A stretch of DNA of 10,403 nucleotides, from contig JAKFXU010000409.1 in the NCBI GenBank assembly GCA_021731215.1, positions 1 through 10,403 of the forward strand, written 5' to 3'. Of this stretch, positions 6,446-10,403 are shown one piece after another (the stretch's first letter is position 1; every line of letters starts with the position of its first letter). The notes beneath the pieces were generated by a model. The model saw nothing but the letters and a program-made list of their open reading frames with translations, did not search any database and had not been told where the DNA came from. Source of the stretch: Rhodoferax sp. GTDB taxonomy: Bacteria > Pseudomonadota > Gammaproteobacteria > Burkholderiales > Burkholderiaceae_C. The position numbers and the translations under genes are program-made.

Positions 6446-7057
6446 TTAGGCTTGTCTGTCGTCACCAATGAGCAACTTGGTGTCAGAGAGATACATATGG
6501 GGCGGGACTTCGAGGTTGTCCGGCGCCGGCTTGTTCTTGAAGACCCGACCAGCAAAGTCAAAGGTGGAGCCATGGCAGGCACAGAAGAAGCCGCCCTGCC
6601 AGTCGTCGGGCAAGGAGGGCTGCGGGCCGACCTGGAACTTATCGGAGGGCGAACAGCCCAGATGCGTGCAAATACCCACGGCCACCAGATATTCAGGCTT
6701 GATGGAGCGGACCTGGTTGCGCGCGTATTCGGGCACCGGATAGACCTTGCGCTCGGATTTTGGATCTGCCAGTTGCGAGTCCAGCTTGGGCAGGGCCGCC
6801 AACTGCTCTGGCGTACGGCGCAGGATCCAGACCGGCTTGCCCCGCCATTCGACCGTCATTTTCTCGCCCGGTTTGAGTGCGGAGATGTCGGCCTCGACCG
6901 CCGCGCCCGCCGCTTTGGCTTTTTCAGACGGCTGAAAACTACTGACAAAGGGAACGGCGGCGGCTAGACCGCCGACGGCGCCGGCACAGCTCGACGCGAT
7001 CAGCCACGTCCGTTTGCTGGCGTCGATCTGGCCGCTGTCGACAAGGGTTTCACTCAT
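6446..7057 (-). CDS. petA: Rieske iron-sulfur subunit of the bc1 complex
   Basis: The Rieske protein takes the first electron from quinol at the Qo site and passes it to cytochrome c1. From the ATG at 7057 it has 203 residues. Cys130/His132 (CTHLGC) and Cys159/His162 (CACHGS) bind the 2Fe-2S cluster; Cys135 and Cys161 would form the stabilising disulfide. Residues ~15-41 form an uncleaved Tat-type signal anchor with Lys15-Arg16 ([10 protein letters not shown]) in place of a twin arginine. I preferred this start to an in-frame TTG at 7069 because GAGGA lies 5 nt before the ATG and overlaps the alternative start. It is the first gene of petABC. Confidence 0.96.
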   Translation of the reverse strand: MSETLVDSGQIDASKRTWLIASSCAGAVGGLAAAVPFVSSFQPSEKAKAAGAAVEADISALKPGEKMTVEWRGKPVWILRRTPEQLAALPKLDSQLADPKSERKVYPVPEYARNQVRSIKPEYLVAVGICTHLGCSPSDKFQVGPQPSLPDDWQGGFFCACHGSTFDFAGRVFKNKPAPDNLEVPPHMYLSDTKLLIGDDRQA

Positions 7058-7100
7058 GGGAATCCTCAATGAAATACATCGCTATTAGGGTGAACCCAAG

Positions 7101-7106
7101 ATTGTA
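7101..7106 (-). promoter_or_regulatory. Possible -10 box for petABC
   Basis: TACAAT on the minus strand (complement of 7101-7106) lies 44 bp upstream of the petA start, in the 142-bp gap shared with mscL. It matches the -10 consensus at 5 of 6 bases. No good -35 lies at 16-18 bp spacing, so the assignment rests on the -10 alone. Confidence 0.4.
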
Positions 7107-7156
7107 GCCGAGCGTTCCAGGCGAACTTGAACCTGCCGGCGCCGCTACTGCCTGTC

Positions 7157-7192
7157 TATAGTCAGCACTTCGGTGCTCTCGTTCACAAGGAG
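7157..7192 (+). promoter_or_regulatory. mscL leader: possible -10, UUCG hairpin and Shine-Dalgarno
   Basis: TATAGT (7157-7162) resembles a -10 box but lacks a clear -35. A hairpin AGCAC-TTCG-GTGCT (7164-7177), with the highly stable C(UUCG)G tetraloop, follows. Then comes a strong Shine-Dalgarno, AAGGAG (7187-7192), 7 nt before the mscL ATG. If TATAGT is the -10 box, transcription would begin inside the hairpin, so the hairpin would form only in transcripts from a promoter further upstream. Confidence 0.4.
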
Positions 7193-7199
7193 TTTTCTT

Positions 7200-7628
7200 A
7201 TGGCAATGATGCAAGAGTTCAAAGAGTTTGCGATCAAAGGCAATGTGATGGATCTCGCGGTGGGCGTGATCATTGGCGGCGCCTTCGGAAAAATTGTGGA
7301 GTCCGTGGTGGGCGACCTGGTGCTGCCGGTGGTGGGGGCGATGATTGGAAAACTAGATTTCTCCAGTCTGTTTATCGTGCTCGGGCAGCCCCCGGCAGGC
7401 TTGGCCATGACACTCGACGCCCTGAAAAAAGCCGGCGTGCCGGTGTTGGCCTATGGCAACTTCCTCACGGTCGGCGTCAATTTTGCGATTCTGGCGTTCA
7501 TCATTTTCATGATGGTCAAGCAAATCAACCGCCTGAAGAAAAACACGCCCCCTGCGCCGGTCGCTCCTGCCGTGACGGCAGAGGACGTGTTGTTGTTGCG
7601 CGAGATCCGGGACAGCCTGAAAAGATAG
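7200..7628 (+). CDS. mscL: Large-conductance mechanosensitive channel MscL
   Basis: MscL is an inner-membrane homopentamer that opens under high membrane tension and protects cells from osmotic downshock. The 142-residue protein is near the usual 136. Residues 1-23 align closely with E. coli, including Asp18, Leu19, Ala20, Val21, Gly22 and Val23, the pore-lining constriction. TM1 spans about 16-46, a periplasmic loop 47-84, and TM2 about 85-107. A charged C-terminal bundle helix (126-142) ends REIRDSLKR. The ATG at 7200 is set by AAGGAG 7 nt upstream; an in-frame ATG at 7173 lies inside the leader hairpin and is unlikely. The gene is divergent from petABC and convergent with pdxA. Confidence 0.97.
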   Translation: MAMMQEFKEFAIKGNVMDLAVGVIIGGAFGKIVESVVGDLVLPVVGAMIGKLDFSSLFIVLGQPPAGLAMTLDALKKAGVPVLAYGNFLTVGVNFAILAFIIFMMVKQINRLKKNTPPAPVAPAVTAEDVLLLREIRDSLKR

Positions 7629-7684
7629 CGTTGCCATCAGTGCAATAGCGAAACATCGTTACTTGACAGGGGCCAGGGAACTGC

Positions 7685-7721
7685 GGGGCTAGCCTTGCTT
7701 GGGGCGGCCCGGCGCGGCGGC
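7685..7721. repeat. GC-rich dispersed repeat, copy 2
   Basis: This 37-bp segment matches 13-49 at 36 positions. It lacks the C-rich left arm of the hairpin seen in copy 1; the flanking CTG aligns, which suggests a deletion of roughly 8-10 bp. GGCTAGCC, itself a palindrome, occurs at both edges (7687-7694 and 7719-7726). The pdxA stop codon (complement of 7721-7723) begins on the last repeat base, so the repeat follows directly from the end of the coding region. It lies in the 92-bp gap between the convergent mscL and pdxA genes. Confidence 0.75.
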
Positions 7722-8770
7722 TAGCCGTTCGACCGCTCTGACAACTGTCGCGCCATGCGGATCGCCGCGATCAGGCTGGACGCGTCGGCCTGGCCGGTGC
7801 CGGCAATGTCAAACGCGGTGCCGTGATCCGGACTGGTACGCACCAGTGGCAGGCCCAGCGTGACGTTGACGCCTTTTTCAACGCCAAGGTACTTGACCGG
7901 AATCAGACCCTGGTCGTGGTACATCGCCACCACCACATCAAACTCACCTGGCTGGCCGCCCTTGGCTCGCGAGCGCATGAACACGGTATCCGGGGCGAAG
8001 GGGCCACTGACCTGCAGGCCCTGTGCGCGCGCTGCCGCCAGGGCGGGCGCAATGATGTCGATTTCTTCGCGGCCAAACAAACCGCCCTCGCCGGCGTGCG
8101 GATTGAGGCCCGCCACCGCAATGCGCGGCAGCCGGCCCAAGGTCGCGCGCAGCGCCTCATGGGTGATGTGCAGGGTCTGCAACACGTTGTCAAAAGTCAC
8201 CGCCTCGATCGCGTCACGCAAGGACACGTGGATGCTAACCAGCACCACGCGCAACTCGTCATTGGCCAGCATCATGCGCACCGGCATGGCCAGCAGCGAC
8301 TTGCCCCCATGCGCCGCCGCCAGGGCCTGCAACATTTCGGTGTGCCCCGGATAACTGGCATGCGGTGCGCCGGCCAGCGCCAGCGCCTCCTTGTTCAATG
8401 GCGCAGTCACCAGGGCCGCAAGCTCACCGCGCAAAGCGGCCTGCGCGGCCCAGACTACACAGTCGGCGGCCAGTCGGCCTGCACTGGCCTGCACGCGTCC
8501 GAACGGAACCGGCGCCGCCAACGCCCCAAGCTGCCACACCGGCAGGCAGCGCGGCGGCAGGCGCAGCGCTTGGTCCGGCGTCTCCAGCAGCGCCACCGGC
8601 AGGGCTATCTGGCCGACGCTGGTCAGTTGTGCGGCGCGCCGCAGGGTCGCTACATCGCCCACCACAAAACAGCCCTGCGTGACAGCGGGCGCATCGCGAA
8701 ACGCCTTGGCAATGATCTCGGGGCCGATGCCGGCCGGGTCGCCGAGCGTGATCGCAATCGGTTTTTTCAT
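7721..8770 (-). CDS. pdxA: 4-hydroxythreonine-4-phosphate dehydrogenase
   Basis: PdxA oxidises 4-phosphohydroxy-L-threonine with NAD, feeding pyridoxal 5'-phosphate synthesis in the DXP-dependent route. The 349-residue product is somewhat longer than the ~330 of E. coli. Family marks are ITLGDPAGIGPE (7-18), substrate-binding His143-Thr144 in YPGHTEM, and metal ligands His181 (SIHVSLRD), His225 (NPHAGEGG) and His285 (MYHDQG). RTSPDHGTAFDIAGTG lies at 311-326. GGAG lies 11 nt before the ATG. It starts 40 bp after the Nif3-family gene and is probably the last gene of that transcript. Its TAG stop begins on the last base of a dispersed 37-bp repeat. PdxA2-type paralogues of other substrate use exist, so the pathway is likely but not certain. 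Confidence 0.93.
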   Translation of the reverse strand: MKKPIAITLGDPAGIGPEIIAKAFRDAPAVTQGCFVVGDVATLRRAAQLTSVGQIALPVALLETPDQALRLPPRCLPVWQLGALAAPVPFGRVQASAGRLAADCVVWAAQAALRGELAALVTAPLNKEALALAGAPHASYPGHTEMLQALAAAHGGKSLLAMPVRMMLANDELRVVLVSIHVSLRDAIEAVTFDNVLQTLHITHEALRATLGRLPRIAVAGLNPHAGEGGLFGREEIDIIAPALAAARAQGLQVSGPFAPDTVFMRSRAKGGQPGEFDVVVAMYHDQGLIPVKYLGVEKGVNVTLGLPLVRTSPDHGTAFDIAGTGQADASSLIAAIRMARQLSERSNG

Positions 8771-8810
8771 GCTGCATCAATCTCCGGGGCAGACCAGGCT
8801 TGTGAATACC

Positions 8811-9569
8811 TCAAGCCGGGTTGTCAATGTCAATGAATTCATGCGCCAGACCGAGCTGGGCTGCCACATGCGCGGCCACCGCCGGCGCGCCAAAACGTTC
8901 GCTGGCGTGGTGCCCACAGGCCAGATAAGCAACGCCACTTTCGCGCGCGTAATGCGCCTGCGGCTCGGAAATCTCGCCAGTGATGAAAGCGTCGGCCCCG
9001 GCCGCAATCGCAGCTTCAAAATAGCTTTGTGCGCCACCGCTGCACCACGCGATGGTCTTCATCGCCCGTGCCGCTCCCTGCACCAGAACCACCGGCCGCT
9101 TCAATTGCTGCCCGACGTGCGCGGCCAGGGCTTGCGCATTTTCGAAACCACCCGACTCGATCCGCCCGCCCAGGCATCCCAGTTCCTGCTCGCCGAAGCG
9201 AGCCTGTGCCCGCAGGCCCAGCTTCAGGCCCAGTTGCGCGTTATTACCCAGCTCCGGGTGGGCGTCCAGCGGCAGGTGGTAGGCCACCAGGTTGAGGTCG
9301 TGCGCCAGCAGCAGGGCCAGGCGCTGCTTGAGCCAGCCGGTGACGCAGCCGTCCTGGCCGCGCCAGAACAGACCGTGATGCACAAAAATCGTATCCGCCT
9401 GGGCGGCAATGGCAGCTTCAATCAGCGCCCGGCTGGCAGTGACGCCCGAGACAATTTTGCGCACCGTGGCGCGGCCTTCGACCTGCAGGCCGTTGGGACC
9501 GTAGTCACGAAAGCGCTCGGGCTGGAGCAAGGCATCAAAGGTCTGCAGGAGCTGGGTGCGGTCGGTCAT
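8811..9569 (-). CDS. Nif3-family dinuclear metal-centre protein (YbgI-like)
   Basis: This 252-residue protein belongs to the Nif3/YbgI (DUF34) family, which forms toroidal hexamers with a two-metal site; the reaction is not settled. Likely ligands are His64-His65 (FVHHGLFW), Asp102 in YHLPLDAHPELGNN, and His220 with Glu224 in CGHHASERFG. These match the E. coli YbgI ligand pattern in order and spacing. TGEISEPQAHYARE (197-210) is also typical. Length is normal and no PII-like insert is seen, so it is the short bacterial form. The start lacks a good Shine-Dalgarno. It sits 30 bp after the cysteine-cluster gene and 40 bp before pdxA, suggesting one transcript. Confidence 0.92.
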   Translation of the reverse strand: MTDRTQLLQTFDALLQPERFRDYGPNGLQVEGRATVRKIVSGVTASRALIEAAIAAQADTIFVHHGLFWRGQDGCVTGWLKQRLALLLAHDLNLVAYHLPLDAHPELGNNAQLGLKLGLRAQARFGEQELGCLGGRIESGGFENAQALAAHVGQQLKRPVVLVQGAARAMKTIAWCSGGAQSYFEAAIAAGADAFITGEISEPQAHYARESGVAYLACGHHASERFGAPAVAAHVAAQLGLAHEFIDIDNPA

Positions 9570-9599
9570 GGTGCGCCATTGAAACAGAAAACCCCAGGG

Positions 9600-10016
9600 C
9601 TAAGGCCGCTTGCGGGCTGAGTCGTGCCGCATTGTCGACGAAATGTCCGAGGCCATCAGCGCTGCCTGCCAGGCGCTGACCTCGACGCTGCTGTCACAGC
9701 CCTGATCGACTGCGATCGAGCGCCGCGCCAGACCCGCCAGGGCCGGTGCCAGCCAGGCGGCCAGGCGCCATGCCGGGCGCGGCAGCAGGCTTTGCAGTAG
9801 CTCCAAGGGTTGGCTGAGGGCGCCGCAGCGGTACTGGCGCAGCGCCTCATGCCAGCGCAGCGCCACACAAGCCCCATGACGGCGTCTCGACAGAAGCAGG
9901 CCCAGCGGACAGGGCGCCAGTTGACAACACACGCCGCAGCCATTGCAGGGCGCGCCCGGCACCGGCTTGGGTGGCGCGTCGGGGTGAATCAGGATAATTT
10001 GGCGTAGCGCGGTCAT
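9600..10016 (-). CDS. Small CxxCxxCC cysteine-cluster protein (YkgJ-like)
   Basis: This predicted 138-residue protein carries an N-terminal metal-binding-type cluster, CNGCGVCCQLAPCPLG, with Cys24, Cys27, Cys30, Cys31 and Cys36. This fits the YkgJ/CxxCxxCC family, thought to chelate zinc or iron. Further cysteines are Cys50, Cys64 and Cys107. A Leu/Ala/Trp-rich stretch at ~70-98 could be one hydrophobic helix. No enzyme motif is visible and the function is unknown. The ATG at 10016 gives a compact start, MTALRQIILIHPDAP, close to the cluster. The open frame extends further upstream, but those residues look non-coding. No Shine-Dalgarno is evident. It is probably first in a transcript with the Nif3-family gene and pdxA. 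Confidence 0.72.
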   Translation of the reverse strand: MTALRQIILIHPDAPPKPVPGAPCNGCGVCCQLAPCPLGLLLSRRRHGACVALRWHEALRQYRCGALSQPLELLQSLLPRPAWRLAAWLAPALAGLARRSIAVDQGCDSSVEVSAWQAALMASDISSTMRHDSARKRP

Positions 10017-10091
10017 GGAACTGATGGACTGTACAGGCCCTGGCGTGCCAAGGCCGAAATCCCCGGCGCTGCCGCGACTCTGCGCCAAGCC

Positions 10092-10097
10092 TACAAT
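10092..10097 (+). promoter_or_regulatory. Possible -10 box for the HtrA-type protease gene
   Basis: TACAAT matches the -10 consensus at 5 of 6 bases. The best -35 at 17-bp spacing is CTGCCG (10069-10074), only 3 of 6. Transcription would start near 10104, giving a leader of about 50 nt. Confidence 0.35.
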
Positions 10098-10154
10098 TTG
10101 CGCTGTGTTGTGATCGATCCATTTACCCGGAGGGCGTCGCGCCCAAACTTCTCC

Positions 10155-10403
10155 ATGAAACGTGTCTGGTTGCTGTTTTCCCAAACTGCCACGGTGCTGC
10201 TGGCGGCGTATTTTGTGCTGGGCACACTCAAGCCCGATTGGCTCGGCCACCGCCCCGCCGGCTCAGGCGGGATTGCCGTGCTGGAGGCACCCGCCGCCGA
10301 CCCGGCCGTGGTGCCGTCCGGCAGCTTCAGACTGGCGGCCCAAAGAGCGTCAGCGGCGGTGGTCAGCATCAACACCAGCAAGGCGGCCCGCAGAAACCCG
10401 CGC
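10155..10403 (+). CDS. Membrane-anchored trypsin-like serine protease, HtrA/DegS type (partial, 5' end)
   Basis: An open frame of 83 codons runs off the window edge. It begins MKRVWLLFSQTATVLLAAY, an uncleaved-looking N-terminal transmembrane segment (~4-25), followed by a Pro/Ala-rich linker. SFRLAAQRASAAVVSINTSK (60-79) matches the segment that opens the protease domain of S1C proteases, where alanine-rich A-x-x-A-x-x-A-V-V-x-I is typical. The catalytic His, Asp and Ser and any PDZ domain would lie beyond the window. Such proteins act in periplasmic quality control or stress sensing. The nearest Shine-Dalgarno-like sequence, GGAGGG (10129-10134), is 20 nt from the ATG, with a small hairpin between. 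The gene is divergent from the cysteine-cluster gene, with 138 bp between them. Confidence 0.8.
   Translation, partial: MKRVWLLFSQTATVLLAAYFVLGTLKPDWLGHRPAGSGGIAVLEAPAADPAVVPSGSFRLAAQRASAAVVSINTSKAARRNPR

Noticed and set aside
5232..6449. 405-codon plus-strand open frame opposite petB
   Set aside because: It lies fully antisense to a clear cytochrome b gene, has a His/Gln/Arg-rich low-quality composition and matches no family I recognise. It is a by-product of GC-biased codon use.
7823..8836. 337-codon plus-strand open frame opposite pdxA
   Set aside because: Antisense shadow of pdxA; the composition is typical of reverse-complemented GC-rich coding sequence.
8391..9620. 409-codon plus-strand open frame opposite pdxA and the Nif3-family gene
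   Set aside because: It spans two genes and their spacer on the opposite strand and resembles no known protein. The minus-strand genes carry all family motifs.
1..10403. Mobile elements, CRISPR arrays, toxin-antitoxin or defence genes
   Set aside because: No transposase, integrase, regularly spaced repeats or defence-family motifs were found. Genes are conserved housekeeping functions with uniform composition. The tRNA-Thr shows no adjacent integrase or duplicated 3' end.

Overview
This looks like chromosomal core DNA from a betaproteobacterium, most likely Comamonadaceae (Rhodoferax/Polaromonas/Acidovorax-like). The evidence is the high G+C, the petA-petB-petC-sspA-sspB gene order, an RpiR/HexR-type regulator divergent from pgi, and the character of the protein sequences. 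The genus call is inference. I see no insertion sequence, prophage, CRISPR array or defence system.

Layout. 1-1099: a 37-bp GC-rich dispersed repeat (copy 1), the minus-strand hexR-like regulator, and a divergent control region with a sigma70-like promoter, TGTAAC-based palindromes and a short stretch that resembles the first codons of a transaldolase gene. 1100-2882: pgi (+), hairpins and a bidirectional terminator, then tRNA-Thr(UGU) on the minus strand. 2933-4091: sspA-sspB (-), a transcription/proteolysis adaptor pair. 4092-4244: a rho-independent terminator and a nested inverted repeat. 4245-7057: the cytochrome bc1 operon petA-petB-petC (-). 7200-7628: mscL (+). 7685-7721: second copy of the 37-bp repeat, which overlaps the pdxA stop codon. 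7721-10016: a minus-strand cluster of a small CxxCxxCC cysteine-cluster protein, a Nif3-family protein and pdxA. 10155-end: the 5' end of a plus-strand gene for a membrane-anchored HtrA/DegS-type protease, cut by the window edge.

How the genes fit together. hexR and pgi belong to central sugar metabolism (Entner-Doudoroff/gluconeogenic control and hexose-phosphate isomerisation). The putative operator lies between the -35 and -10 of the pgi promoter. petABC encodes the three catalytic subunits of complex III. SspA and SspB connect stress physiology to RNA polymerase and ClpXP. MscL is the osmotic safety valve. PdxA makes the precursor of pyridoxal phosphate.

I found no new system. The best leads are the apparent remnant of a deleted transaldolase gene upstream of pgi, the operator-like architecture there, the 37-bp repeat placed at gene 3' ends, the PVWY Qo motif with one extra residue between helix-D haem ligands in cytochrome b, and the nested hairpins between petC and sspA.
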